DNA of 64,000 nt from Gammaproteobacteria bacterium (GTDB lineage Bacteria > Pseudomonadota > Gammaproteobacteria > Burkholderiales > Rhodocyclaceae): positions 160,005-224,004 of the forward strand of contig JAHJVE010000021.1 of NCBI GenBank assembly GCA_018828385.1, given 5' to 3'. Numbering within the stretch: the first letter of the stretch is position 1; each line of letters opens with the position of its first letter. The notes beneath the pieces were generated by a model. It saw only the letters and a list, made by a program, of their open reading frames with translations. It searched no databases and was not told the DNA's origin. Position numbers and translations under genes: made by a program. Below are positions 53,727 through 63,580 of the stretch, piece after piece.

Positions 53727-54570
53727 CGACCTTGACGCGGGTCGACGACTCTCCGAATACCCAGGTGAAGGCGACGCCGGCAGCGAAGTAATCCTTCTGG
53801 CGAACCAGCGGGCTGTCTTCGAAAGTGGCACCGCTCAAGTTGTCGTAACGCACGAAGCCGCCGACCCAGTATTTCGGGAAGCGCTTGGACAGGGCAACGA
53901 GATACTGCATGCCGGCATAGCCTGCCTTGGCCTCGTAGGCGGGACGGTCGGCCGTCGCGTACTGCGGGGCGACGCTGTAGTAGTAGGCGTGCTGGCGTTT
54001 GTCGCCGAACAGCGGGCCGGCCAGCATGCCGAGATTCCAGCCAGCCATGCCGGGAATGTCGGTGATGTCCATGTTGAGCTTGGGATGGAAAACCCAGCCG
54101 ATGTCCTTTGGCGATCCCTGAACGGTGATGGCGGCGCGCAGCGGCAGCAGCAGCTTGACGAAACGGGCCCGGTTTTCCGAACGCCAGAAGGTGACGTCCA
54201 TCTGCGGGCCGATCTCGAAAGTGCCCTCAAGATCCGGCATGCCGGCGCGCGCCGTGATGTCGTCGCTGCTCACCGGCGGCGAAAGGGCAAGGCTGACCGT
54301 CAGATCGACCCGGTCGGAATCGAAGAAGCTGCCGCGGATGCCCTGGCGGTCGGCCTTCAGGAAATCGCCGTGGTAAGTGAAATGCGGCACCGGCATGAAG
54401 AAATTGTGGGTCTGGTCCGAGCCGCGATACAAGGGGAAGCTGAAGGCGGCGGCACCGGCCCCGATTTCCCACAGGGGTTGATCGCCGGCGGCGTGCACGC
54501 CGCCCGCCATGGCGGCCAGCCCCAGTGCGGCCAGCACCGCCTTGCTCAAATTTTTCGACATGGCCATCAA
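53719..54570 (-). CDS. MipA/OmpV-like outer membrane protein
   Basis: Signal peptide; GAGAAAFSFPLYRGSDQTHNFFMPVPHFTYHGDFLKADRQGIRGSFFDSDR. Confidence 0.82.
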   Translation of the reverse strand: MMAMSKNLSKAVLAALGLAAMAGGVHAAGDQPLWEIGAGAAAFSFPLYRGSDQTHNFFMPVPHFTYHGDFLKADRQGIRGSFFDSDRVDLTVSLALSPPVSSDDITARAGMPDLEGTFEIGPQMDVTFWRSENRARFVKLLLPLRAAITVQGSPKDIGWVFHPKLNMDITDIPGMAGWNLGMLAGPLFGDKRQHAYYYSVAPQYATADRPAYEAKAGYAGMQYLVALSKRFPKYWVGGFVRYDNLSGATFEDSPLVRQKDYFAAGVAFTWVFGESSTRVKVDD

Positions 54571-55571
54571 GTTTCCTCCGGCGAGTGTGAGGCCATCGCC
54601 TCGATTTCCAGCAACAAATCGTGCCGGCAGATGTCAGCCTGCACGTAAACTATGTCAGCGGCACCAACCAGTGGCGCCAGGGTTTCGCGGATCGCCCGGA
54701 GATCATTGGCGTGGCGCACATAAACGCGGTAGGCAAGGTCGCCCAGTGCATATGGCGCCGACCGCGACAGCCGGTTGGCTTCGCCAAGCACCGCAGCGAC
54801 ATTGGCCATGGCCTCGCGACACTGCCCGACAACATCGCCCGGAAACACCGTTTCGTGGCCAACGATACTCGCCGTGCCCGAGATGAACAGGATTTCCTGG
54901 CCCGACGGATAAACCAGCGCACCACGCGAAAACGTAGGGCTGCGCGGGCCGTATTCGGCCGGGTAATTGTAGGCGCTGACCTGGCGCGGGTTCTCAAGCG
55001 GCACGGCCGGCGTCGCTCCGGCCATGAAGGCGATGCTGAGCGGGCTGCCGGCGAGACCGAGGGCACAGGCGGCCGGCACGTTGCCGGTGGCGCCGCGCCG
55101 GCTTTCGAGGAAGGCATCCTGACGGCCGATGTTGAACTGGCGATAACGCTCCAGGCCATCCGTTTCCAGATTGATCGCCGACAGGTAATTCCATACCCGC
55201 CACAGATGCGGCACCTGCTCGGCATCGAGCAGCCGGAAAATGCGCCGGTAGGCTTCCTCGCTGGCCGTCTGTAGGGCTGAAGCACCGGTCGTAGGCGAAA
55301 AATCGGCTTCGTCGAGTTCGATGACGCCGAACAGCAAACCATCGGCGCGCCGCCAGACAATATCTTCGCTACGCCCGGCGATGACCGGCTCGTCGCTCAG
55401 CCAGGTTTCATGGATGGCGGCGCTGGTTGCACCGAGCAGCGGCGCAAAAACTCGTTGAACGGGCCAACCCGGGAGCGCACCGTTTGATGGCTCGCCGATC
55501 AGGGCGCCACCGAGTTCCCGACTGGTTTCACGTGAAACCGCAGACGGCGAGGAGACGAACTGGAGTGCCAC
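54567..55571 (-). CDS. chorismatase / XanB2- and FkbO/Hyg5-like
   Basis: GTG start overlapping upstream stop (TAGTG); RVWNYLSAINLETDGLERYRQFNIGR, SGTASIVGHETVFPGDVVGQCREAMANVAAVL. Confidence 0.75.
   Translation of the reverse strand: MALQFVSSPSAVSRETSRELGGALIGEPSNGALPGWPVQRVFAPLLGATSAAIHETWLSDEPVIAGRSEDIVWRRADGLLFGVIELDEADFSPTTGASALQTASEEAYRRIFRLLDAEQVPHLWRVWNYLSAINLETDGLERYRQFNIGRQDAFLESRRGATGNVPAACALGLAGSPLSIAFMAGATPAVPLENPRQVSAYNYPAEYGPRSPTFSRGALVYPSGQEILFISGTASIVGHETVFPGDVVGQCREAMANVAAVLGEANRLSRSAPYALGDLAYRVYVRHANDLRAIRETLAPLVGAADIVYVQADICRHDLLLEIEAMASHSPEET
55524..55539. promoter_or_regulatory. parS-like ParB-binding site within chorismatase CDS
   Basis: GGTTTCACGTGAAACC, perfect 16-bp palindrome. 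Confidence 0.85.
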
Positions 55572-56905
55572 TATGCGTTGTAAACGACCGCGTCGTCGAC
55601 CTTGCGAATGTTGAACTTGCGCTGTTTCCAACCCATGAAGGCTTTCTTCGGCTGGGTGATGTTGGCGATGTAGTAGAGCATCTTGAAGGCAAAGATCGAC
55701 GACCAGATCGGTGTCTTCCCGAAGATGTCCCCGGCCAGCATGGACAGCACGGCTTCCTTGGCGCGGAACAGGTTGCGCGGACCCATGAAGAATTCGCGCA
55801 TGATCGGGTTGGTAACGCGATAAATGAACCACGAGAACTCCTTCGGCCCGTGCTTCATGAGTTTGTCGAAACGCTTGAGCGCCGCCGTCGCCTTGGCCGG
55901 ATTTTTCAGACAGGTGTCGATCGCTTCGGCCGCGATGACGCCGCTGTTCATGGCAAGCAACACGCCGGAGGAAAATACCGGGTCGATGAAGGCGTAGGCG
56001 TCGCCGAGCATGACGTAGTTGTTGCCGTGATTGCGCTCGGAAACGTAGGAGAAGTTGCCGGTTGCCTCGATTTCGTTGATCAGCTTGGCATCCTTGAGGC
56101 GCTCAGTGAGTTTCGGGCACTGGGCAAAACCGTCGCGCAGGAATTGTTCGAGGCTGCGCTCACCCTTGGTTTTCATGTAGTAGGGCCAAGTCACCATGCC
56201 GATGCTGGTGATGTCGTTCTGCATCGGGATGAACCAGAACCAGCCGTGCTCGAACCAGAAAATGGTGATGTTGCCTTCGGCTACGCCTTCGTGGCGCTTG
56301 CAGCCAGTGAAATGACCGTAGATGGCAGAGCTGTTGTGCTTGGGATTGCGGTGCTTGATCTGGAAGCGGTTGGCCAGGAAAGTATCGCGGCCCGAGGCAT
56401 CGACGACGAAGCGGGCCTGCCATTCGGTTTCACGGCCGTCGTCGTGCACGGCGCGGACGGCTGCGCTGTTGTCAGGCAGGAAATCGACCGACTTGGCCTT
56501 GCAGCCTTCATGGACCTCGACGCCTTTTTTCTCGGCGTTGCGGATCAGGATGGTATCGAACTCGTCGCGCTTGACCTGATAGGCGTGCGGCATGGACTTG
56601 TCCCAGGCCTCGGCAAAAACGAAGACCGAAGACATGTCATGGGTCGGCGATACGAACTCGGCACCCGGCTTGTGCATGCCGATGGCCTTCACCTCTTCGG
56701 CGATGCCCATACGCTCGAAGAGCGGCAGATTGGCCGGCAACAAGGATTCGCCGATATGAAAACGCGGGTGATGTGCCTTTTCCAGCATCACCACCTTGTA
56801 ACCCTTTTCAGCCAGCATCGGCCCCACGGTCGACCCGGCCGGGCCGCCACCGATGACGAGCACATCGCACTGCCGACGCTCAACTCCCTGCACTTGTTCC
56901 ATCAT
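55571..56905 (-). CDS. FAD-dependent oxidoreductase, flavin halogenase-like
   Basis: VIGGGPAGSTVG dinucleotide motif, HIGESLLP, GWFWFIP (WxWxIP halogenase motif). Confidence 0.82.
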   Translation of the reverse strand: MMEQVQGVERRQCDVLVIGGGPAGSTVGPMLAEKGYKVVMLEKAHHPRFHIGESLLPANLPLFERMGIAEEVKAIGMHKPGAEFVSPTHDMSSVFVFAEAWDKSMPHAYQVKRDEFDTILIRNAEKKGVEVHEGCKAKSVDFLPDNSAAVRAVHDDGRETEWQARFVVDASGRDTFLANRFQIKHRNPKHNSSAIYGHFTGCKRHEGVAEGNITIFWFEHGWFWFIPMQNDITSIGMVTWPYYMKTKGERSLEQFLRDGFAQCPKLTERLKDAKLINEIEATGNFSYVSERNHGNNYVMLGDAYAFIDPVFSSGVLLAMNSGVIAAEAIDTCLKNPAKATAALKRFDKLMKHGPKEFSWFIYRVTNPIMREFFMGPRNLFRAKEAVLSMLAGDIFGKTPIWSSIFAFKMLYYIANITQPKKAFMGWKQRKFNIRKVDDAVVYNA

Positions 56906-57114
56906 TGAAACCCTTATTTTTTTCTCTGCGGCGGCGATGAGTTATATGCCTTTGTAGGTCATGGTGCCCACTGTTTTGGAATGGTCGTCGATTCTGCTGA
57001 CCTTCCCTTGCCCCAATACAAATAAGTTTCGCCGAACCAACCGACAGGCCCGGTCTTCAACATCAGCGCTCCGGCTGGCCATTTTCCGGTCTGCTTTCGA
57101 TGCTCTTGCAGATT

Positions 57115-57150
57115 GCTACGGTCAACCGGAAAAAACGGCCAAAATCGAAA
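57115..57150 (+). repeat. dispersed element, intergenic
   Basis: GCTACGGTCAACCGGAAAAAACGGCCAAAATCGAAA. Confidence 0.92.
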
Positions 57151-57199
57151 GCCTCCTTCATGTCAGCGCTCCCCGATGCCCATGACGAAAGAGGGGCGA

Positions 57200-58846
57200 T
57201 TATACCGCTGCCGGCACGGCTGGCGGCGTGCAGCATGCCGACCCTTCGTAGACAACGGGAATGATCTGCTTGGCGGCGTCGCGCCGGGTCAGTTTGACCG
57301 GCGACATCGAAACGATGTTGTCGATCTGCAACTCGGTCGATAGCTGCGGCTTGAGACCAAGCGGCTGGCGCGGGTGCAGCTTGAACTCACGCGCCGCCTT
57401 TTCGAGCTGCTCCTTGTTGGCGCTGAAATAACGCGCCGCAGCAATGGTTTCCGGCAGATGTTTCAACACATGCCACAAGCTCCAGCGATGTTGCCACAAG
57501 CGCTTGGCGAAGCGGCGCCGATAGCCCTTGCTGTCGTAGAAACGTTTGACGTGCCAGTTGTACAGCGCGTCCATTTCCTCGCGCGACGTGAAACCCTCCG
57601 GCAGATAGACAAAATTCAGGCAATTCATGAGGCGCCAGTCCTCGACGAAATCGCCGGTCGGATCGTTGATGCACTCGTCCCAGATCGGCGCCCCGTGCAG
57701 CGGGCTGAACTTGGTCATGTTCATTTCATCGAGTTCGAGCGAGAGGATGAAATCGCTGGTCGTCCGCACCGTTTCCGGCGTCTCGCCGGGCATGCCGAAA
57801 ATGAACAGGCCCTTGGCGCGCAAACCGGCAGCGTGGATCGAATACACGGTTTCGCGCACGGCCTCGAGCGTCACACCGGCCTTGTGGCGTTCCATCATGT
57901 CCGGATCGGCCGATTCGATGCCGATTGAAACCATCAACGCTCCGGCCTTCTTGAGCTTGGCCAGCATTTCATCCGAGGTATGCCCGGCCCGAATGGCGCA
58001 ATTGAACTGCATGCCGAGCGGGTTTTCGATCAACAGTTCGCAGAGATCGAGCACCCGCTGCTTCTTGGCCGTGAACAGATCGTCGTACATGTTGATGTGC
58101 CAGACCCCGAAGTTGTCCCGCAAATACTTCATGTGGTCGTAGATGTACTGCGGCGAATTAGTCTTGTAGGCCCGCTCGAAAACTGTCCGGTCACAGAACG
58201 AGCAGGTGTACGGGCAACCGCGCGAGGTGATCATCGTTGCGCCGTAACGTTTTTCATAGGCAAACAGCGGCAAATGATAGGCATGCGGAAAACCAGCCAG
58301 CTTTTCATAAGCCGGGAAAGGCAGCTCATCGAGGCTGGTAATCCGGTCGCGACGCGGATTGGCGACGATCCGCCCGGCTTCGTTGCGCCAGATCAGGTTG
58401 CCGATGGACGCCAGCGGCTTGCCATCGGCCAATTCGAGCATGGCGCCTTCACCTTCGCCGATGACCAGGTAGTCGATTTCGGGAAATTTTTCGAGGATGG
58501 GCGCACCCAGCGAAGAAACATGGACATTGCCAAAAACGATCTTGATCTCCGGCCGCCGCTCGCGGATATAGGCGGCAATCTCGAAGGCATCCATGAAGCC
58601 TGATGTCGTAGCCGAAAAACCGACCATCTCCGGGTCCGTGGCCAGCACAATTTCGGCGTTTTCAGCGGTGGTCGGTGGTGCGTAGGGCCCGAGGCAATCG
58701 TGCAATTGCACGCTGTGACCGAATTTTTCCAGCCAGCTGGCCAGTTGCATGATCCCGATCGGCGGCATGCGGTTGGCCAGCACCGAAAAATCGGGTTGGC
58801 CGGGGACAAAATTGAAGCCAGCTGGGTGAACAAGCGTGATGCGCAT
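57200..58846 (-). CDS. B12-binding-domain radical SAM protein
   Basis: SRGCPYTCSFCDRT (CxxxCxxC), N-terminal cobalamin-binding-like domain, FIFGMPGETPETV. Confidence 0.87.
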   Translation of the reverse strand: MRITLVHPAGFNFVPGQPDFSVLANRMPPIGIMQLASWLEKFGHSVQLHDCLGPYAPPTTAENAEIVLATDPEMVGFSATTSGFMDAFEIAAYIRERRPEIKIVFGNVHVSSLGAPILEKFPEIDYLVIGEGEGAMLELADGKPLASIGNLIWRNEAGRIVANPRRDRITSLDELPFPAYEKLAGFPHAYHLPLFAYEKRYGATMITSRGCPYTCSFCDRTVFERAYKTNSPQYIYDHMKYLRDNFGVWHINMYDDLFTAKKQRVLDLCELLIENPLGMQFNCAIRAGHTSDEMLAKLKKAGALMVSIGIESADPDMMERHKAGVTLEAVRETVYSIHAAGLRAKGLFIFGMPGETPETVRTTSDFILSLELDEMNMTKFSPLHGAPIWDECINDPTGDFVEDWRLMNCLNFVYLPEGFTSREEMDALYNWHVKRFYDSKGYRRRFAKRLWQHRWSLWHVLKHLPETIAAARYFSANKEQLEKAAREFKLHPRQPLGLKPQLSTELQIDNIVSMSPVKLTRRDAAKQIIPVVYEGSACCTPPAVPAAV

Positions 58847-58915
58847 CAGATTTCCTCAAGCGAAGTGGCCGAATTTTATTTGAAAACACCGGCCTGCTTC
58901 AGTTCCGGAAAAATA

Positions 58916-59692
58916 TTACAAAAGGCTGAACGTATCCCATGAAAATTTCACGATCAAGACAGCGACAGTGATCAGAAACAACTGGCGAATGAAACTGCTC
59001 CCATGCTTCAGTGCCAGTCGGGTCCCCAGGATGGAACCAGAAACATTGGCTACTGCCATCGCCACGGCCAAAACCGGCAAAACATAGCCATTCGGCAGAA
59101 AATAGCCGAGTGCAGCCAGGTTGGTTGCCACGTTGACGACCTTTGAACCGGCCGATGCATGCAGGAAGTCAAAACCGAAAAATCGGACAAACAGGAATAT
59201 GAGGAAACTGCCGGTACCCGGCCCGAAAAATCCATCATAAAAGCCGATGACGCCGCCCAGTAAAACGGCGTAGATGAGTTCGTGATGACCGGCATGGACT
59301 GGTCTGTGCAGCAAGCCGAAATCCTTGCGTTTCAGTGTGTAAACCGCAGCAAGGATCAACAGCAGCAATATCAGTGGCCTAACCATCTCCCTTGGCAACC
59401 AGGCAACGGCGACTGCCCCGATGTAGGAAAAAACGAAAGCAGTGAATGCTGCCGGCAGGATGGTTCGCCATGGCATTTTGACTTGGCGGGCATAGCGCCA
59501 GGTTGCGTTGGCCGTGCCGACAACGCTGGCGCATTTATTGGTACCGAACAGGGTGGCCGCCGATTCGCCCGGAAAGGCGACAAATAGGGCCGGTATCTGG
59601 ATCAGTCCACCACCACCGACAACCGCATCGACGGCACCTGCCATCAGGGCTGCAAACAGCAAAGCCATTATTTCCGGTGTGATGAAGTCCAA
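58916..59692 (-). CDS. TSUP/TauE-SafE family permease
   Basis: AGAVDAVVGGGGLIQIPAL, GFYDGFFGPGTGSFL. Confidence 0.88.
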   Translation of the reverse strand: MDFITPEIMALLFAALMAGAVDAVVGGGGLIQIPALFVAFPGESAATLFGTNKCASVVGTANATWRYARQVKMPWRTILPAAFTAFVFSYIGAVAVAWLPREMVRPLILLLLILAAVYTLKRKDFGLLHRPVHAGHHELIYAVLLGGVIGFYDGFFGPGTGSFLIFLFVRFFGFDFLHASAGSKVVNVATNLAALGYFLPNGYVLPVLAVAMAVANVSGSILGTRLALKHGSSFIRQLFLITVAVLIVKFSWDTFSLL

Positions 59693-59785
59693 GCTGCTGT
59701 TCCAGATTCAAGTCAAAGTGGTGTGTAGGGTTTTTGATAATAACTATATGTAAACCAACTACTGATAATAACTTAGCAACAAGTC

Positions 59786-59794
59786 TGTGGATAA
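59786..59794 (-). promoter_or_regulatory. DnaA box
   Basis: TGTGGATAA = perfect TTATCCACA on minus strand, in AT-rich intergenic region. Confidence 0.6.
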
Positions 59795-59965
59795 CATATA
59801 AATATATAGTTAAATCAGTTAGTTAATCTAATTTCATGGTGCTTGGTAAACCACTGGCTTGCCTGTGGATCGATTCTGGACAGTTTTTGGATTCGGGAAA
59901 AATTCCAACTTGCCAACATTCGCTGTACAGCTTGTACACAGGCTTATGGACAGCCTTCCAACAGC

Positions 59966-61312
59966 TCACTTTCCGATGCAGAAGCGGCTGAAAATGACGC
60001 CGAGAAGGTCATCGGCTGTGAATTCCCCGGTGATCTGACCGAGCGATTGCTGCGCCAGACGTAGTTCCTCGGCAAAAAGTTCAAGGGCGGGAAAGGCGCC
60101 TTCAACGACACATCGGGCCGCAGCGATGTGTTCCTGGGCATCGGACAGGGCGCGCAGATGGCGCTCACGGGCAATGAATACGTCTTCAGCCTGGTGCCAG
60201 CCGGCGATCCGCAACAACTCCTGGCGCAGCAGTTCAATGCCTTCACCGGAACGGGCAGACAAGGAGATAGCTGTGCTACCCGGCTCGTCATGTCGTTCGG
60301 CCTGAGCGCCCGACAGATCGATCTTGTTGTAGATCGTGACGCGTTTTAGCCGCTCGGGCAGGCGGGCGAGAATTTCCCGATCCGCCGCACTGACGCCCGT
60401 TCTCGCATCAACCAGCAGAAGGACCGCATCGGCTCGTTCAATTTCCTGCCAGCTGCGGGCAATGCCTATCTTTTCAACCTCGTCTTCAGTTTCGCGAAGG
60501 CCGGCCGTGTCGATGATGTGTAGCGGAATTCCCTCGATCTGGATGGTCGACCGCAGGGCATCGCGGGTGGTGCCGGCAATCGGCGTAACGATGGCCAGAT
60601 CGTCGCCAGCCAGCCGATTGAGTAGTGAGGACTTGCCGACGTTGGGCTGACCAGCCAGAACGACGTGCAGGCCCGATTGCAGCAGTTTGCCCTGGCCAGC
60701 CCGGTCGAATGTCTCGGCCAGCTTGAGTTGCAGGTTATCCAGACGACCAAAGGCATTGGCCGCTTTCAGGAAATCAATGTCTTCTTCAGGGAAATCGAGC
60801 GTTGCTTCGACCAGCATGCGCAGGTTGATCAACTCGTCATTCAGTTCGCCGATAGCCCGCGAGAACTCGCCTTGCAACGAGCGGACGGCAGAACGGGCGG
60901 CGCTGGCCGTCGCGGCATCGATCAGATCGGCTACCGCCTCAGCCTGGGCGAGATCCATCTTGCCGTTCAGGAAAGCGCGGCGGCTGAATTCGCCGGGTTC
61001 GGCCAGCCTGGCGCCAAGATCGAGACAGCGGCCGAGCAGCATCTGCATGACGACCGGGCCGCCGTGGCCTTGCAATTCGAGTACGTCTTCGCCGGTAAAC
61101 GATTGAGGATTCGGGAAAAACAGCAATATTCCACTGTCGACCGTAGCACCGTCGGCTGCCTTGAAGTCGGCCAGCGTCGCGTAGCGCGGCTTGGGTGTCT
61201 TTCCGGTCAGCGCAAAAGCAAAGGGCAGCAAATTGCTGCCCGAAATGCGGATGACGCCGACACCACCACGGCCCGGGGCCGTAGCGATGGCGGCGATGGT
61301 GTCTGACGTCAC
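59966..61312 (-). CDS. mnmE: tRNA modification GTPase
   Basis: [34 protein letters not shown]-terminal FCIGK. Confidence 0.96.
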   Translation of the reverse strand: MTSDTIAAIATAPGRGGVGVIRISGSNLLPFAFALTGKTPKPRYATLADFKAADGATVDSGILLFFPNPQSFTGEDVLELQGHGGPVVMQMLLGRCLDLGARLAEPGEFSRRAFLNGKMDLAQAEAVADLIDAATASAARSAVRSLQGEFSRAIGELNDELINLRMLVEATLDFPEEDIDFLKAANAFGRLDNLQLKLAETFDRAGQGKLLQSGLHVVLAGQPNVGKSSLLNRLAGDDLAIVTPIAGTTRDALRSTIQIEGIPLHIIDTAGLRETEDEVEKIGIARSWQEIERADAVLLLVDARTGVSAADREILARLPERLKRVTIYNKIDLSGAQAERHDEPGSTAISLSARSGEGIELLRQELLRIAGWHQAEDVFIARERHLRALSDAQEHIAAARCVVEGAFPALELFAEELRLAQQSLGQITGEFTADDLLGVIFSRFCIGK

Positions 61313-61315
61313 ACC

Positions 61316-62959
61316 TTAGGCTTTCGCATCGTTGGCAGCCTTGCCGCCACCGTCAATGAGCCGTGTGATCTGCCACTGCTGGGCAATCGAGAGCACGTTG
61401 TTGACCACCCAGTAAAGCACCAGACCGGCCGGGAACCAGAAGAACATGACACCGAAGATCAGCGGCATGGCCATCATGACCTTGGCCTGGATCGGATCCG
61501 GCGGTGTCGGGTTGAGCTTGGTCTGGACAAACATCGAAACCATCATGATGACCGGCAGGATGTAGTACGGATCCGGCGAGGCCAGGTCGTGAATCCAGAG
61601 AACCCAAGGGGCATCACGCATTTCGACAGCACCCAGCAGCACCCAGTAGAGTGAGATGAAGACTGGAATCTGGACCAGAATAGGCAGGCAGCCACCAAGC
61701 GGATTGACCTTCTCCGTCTGGTACATCTTCATCATTTCCTGGTTCAGGCGCTGCTTGTCATCGCCAAAGCGTTCCTTTAGCTGTGTCAGGCGGGGCGTCA
61801 AAAGCTTCATCTTGGCCATCGACTTGTACGAAGCTGCCGACAGCGGGAAGAAAATGGCCTTGATGATGATGGTCAGAATGACAATCGCCCAGCCCCAGTT
61901 GCCCACCAGCTTGTGGATGGCTTCCAGCGCCCAGAAAATCGGTGCGGCAACCACTGTCAGCCAGCCATAATCGACCACCAGGTCAAGCCCCGTCGCCACT
62001 TCTTTGAGGGCCGACTGTTCCTGCGGACCGGCATACAGGCTGACCGAAGCGACACCCTTGGCCCCCGGCGCAATTTCAGCGACAGGAACGATGACGCCGG
62101 TCTGGAAGACGTTGCTGCCTTCGATTTTGCGCATGTAGTACTCGCGCGGGGTCTTTTCCGCCGGCACCCAGGCAGCCACGAAGTAGTGCTGGACCATGGC
62201 CAGCCAGCCATTGTCAGCCGTCTTGGCAAACTTGGCCTTGTTGTCGGTGATATGTTCGAAAGTTACCTTCTGGTACTTTTCACCTTCGGTATACACAGCC
62301 GGGCCGGTAAAGGTCGAAACCATCTTGGTTTCACCCGCCGGCGCCACATCGTCACGCTGCAGCTGGAAGTAGGCATGCGGGGCGATCGCCTTGTCGCTGC
62401 CGTTGGAAATTTCCCATGCCACGTCGATCTGATACGAACCCCGTTTGAAGGTCAGAATCTTGGCAATGCCAATACCATTGGTCGCTGCCGATTCCAGACG
62501 AACTTTAAGCTCGTTGGCGCCCTCGGCCAGGGTCGTTGGGCCATCCACTCGCTTGAATATCGAGCGATGTGACGGCAATCCTTCGCCGATCAGCCCGCTT
62601 TGCGCTGCGTACTGATGTTTGGCTTCAAGTAACTGGAAGGTTTTTTCCTTGTCGTCATGAGCCTTGTACTTGAGCAGATCAAGCTCAACCAAATCACCGC
62701 CTTGAGCGGAAATGGTCGTCTTGATCAGGTCGGTGGTAACCGTGAAAGTTTCGGCCGTCGATACGGGGGCCGAAACGGCAGGTGCCGCGGGAGCATTGGC
62801 TTGCAGAGAAGCCGAAGGCGTTGGTGCCGCACTGCCGGCGGGGGTTGTTGCCACCGCGTCGGCGGTCGGCTTGGGCTGGTTGTATTTCTGCCAGTTTTCC
62901 CAGAGCATGAAGCTCGAGAAAGTGAAAATCATAACCAGTATCAGGCGTCGAGTATCCAT
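61316..62959 (-). CDS. yidC: membrane protein insertase
   Basis: MDTRRLILVMIFTFSSFMLWENWQKYN...; GGCLPILVQIPVFISLYWVLL. Confidence 0.96.
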   Translation of the reverse strand: MDTRRLILVMIFTFSSFMLWENWQKYNQPKPTADAVATTPAGSAAPTPSASLQANAPAAPAVSAPVSTAETFTVTTDLIKTTISAQGGDLVELDLLKYKAHDDKEKTFQLLEAKHQYAAQSGLIGEGLPSHRSIFKRVDGPTTLAEGANELKVRLESAATNGIGIAKILTFKRGSYQIDVAWEISNGSDKAIAPHAYFQLQRDDVAPAGETKMVSTFTGPAVYTEGEKYQKVTFEHITDNKAKFAKTADNGWLAMVQHYFVAAWVPAEKTPREYYMRKIEGSNVFQTGVIVPVAEIAPGAKGVASVSLYAGPQEQSALKEVATGLDLVVDYGWLTVVAAPIFWALEAIHKLVGNWGWAIVILTIIIKAIFFPLSAASYKSMAKMKLLTPRLTQLKERFGDDKQRLNQEMMKMYQTEKVNPLGGCLPILVQIPVFISLYWVLLGAVEMRDAPWVLWIHDLASPDPYYILPVIMMVSMFVQTKLNPTPPDPIQAKVMMAMPLIFGVMFFWFPAGLVLYWVVNNVLSIAQQWQITRLIDGGGKAANDAKA

Positions 62960-62985
62960 GAACAACCTACAAAAGAATTCTTGAA

Positions 62986-63198
62986 TCAGGGTACAGGATC
63001 ATACCCACCAGGATGCCATGGGTGGCAACGCCCGACTCGTTTCAAGCCCAGCCAGCCACCCCGGAAGGCGCCATATTTCTGTACAGCTTCCACCATGTAG
63101 GCCGAGCAACTCGGCTCATGGCGGCAGCTTCGCCCGAGGAAGGGGCTGATTGCGTATTGATAGACGCGAATTAGACCAATCAACAGGTGTTTCATCAA
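62986..63198 (-). CDS. yidD: membrane protein insertion efficiency factor
   Basis: [30 protein letters not shown]. Confidence 0.95.
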   Translation of the reverse strand: MMKHLLIGLIRVYQYAISPFLGRSCRHEPSCSAYMVEAVQKYGAFRGGWLGLKRVGRCHPWHPGGYDPVP

Positions 63199-63563
63199 TC
63201 TTCCCGCTTCGGCCGGGGCCGTTGCAGTTTATTCAGCAGGGCCAGGAAATCCTCGGCCAGTAATTTGCCGTCGAGCGGCGCCGGTTTGACAGCCAGCCTG
63301 ATCACCAGATCGACTGCCGGTAAGCCAGCCAGCCGAAGCCGGAACTGCTCGCGAACCACGCGCTTGACCTTGTTGCGGTCGACTGCCCGCTTGAGCAGCT
63401 TTTTGGCGACGACAAGACCCAGTCGTGCTTCGCTATTTCCTTCCGGGCGTGGCTGATAGTGCAGCATCAGCAACTTACCGCGAATTGCCTTCCTGAAACC
63501 AAAAACGGATGAGAACTCATCCGTTTTTGTCAGGCGATAGCGTCGGGCGAAGGTTTGTTCCAC
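63195..63563 (-). CDS. rnpA: ribonuclease P protein component
   Basis: [27 protein letters not shown]. Confidence 0.94.
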   Translation of the reverse strand: MEQTFARRYRLTKTDEFSSVFGFRKAIRGKLLMLHYQPRPEGNSEARLGLVVAKKLLKRAVDRNKVKRVVREQFRLRLAGLPAVDLVIRLAVKPAPLDGKLLAEDFLALLNKLQRPRPKRED

Positions 63564-63580
63564 CTCGCCGAACGTCCGGT

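Noticed and set aside
61115-61150. Minus-strand GCTACGGTCGACAGTGGAATATTGCTG in mnmE
   Set aside because: Core partly matches, second half does not; coding conservation explains it.
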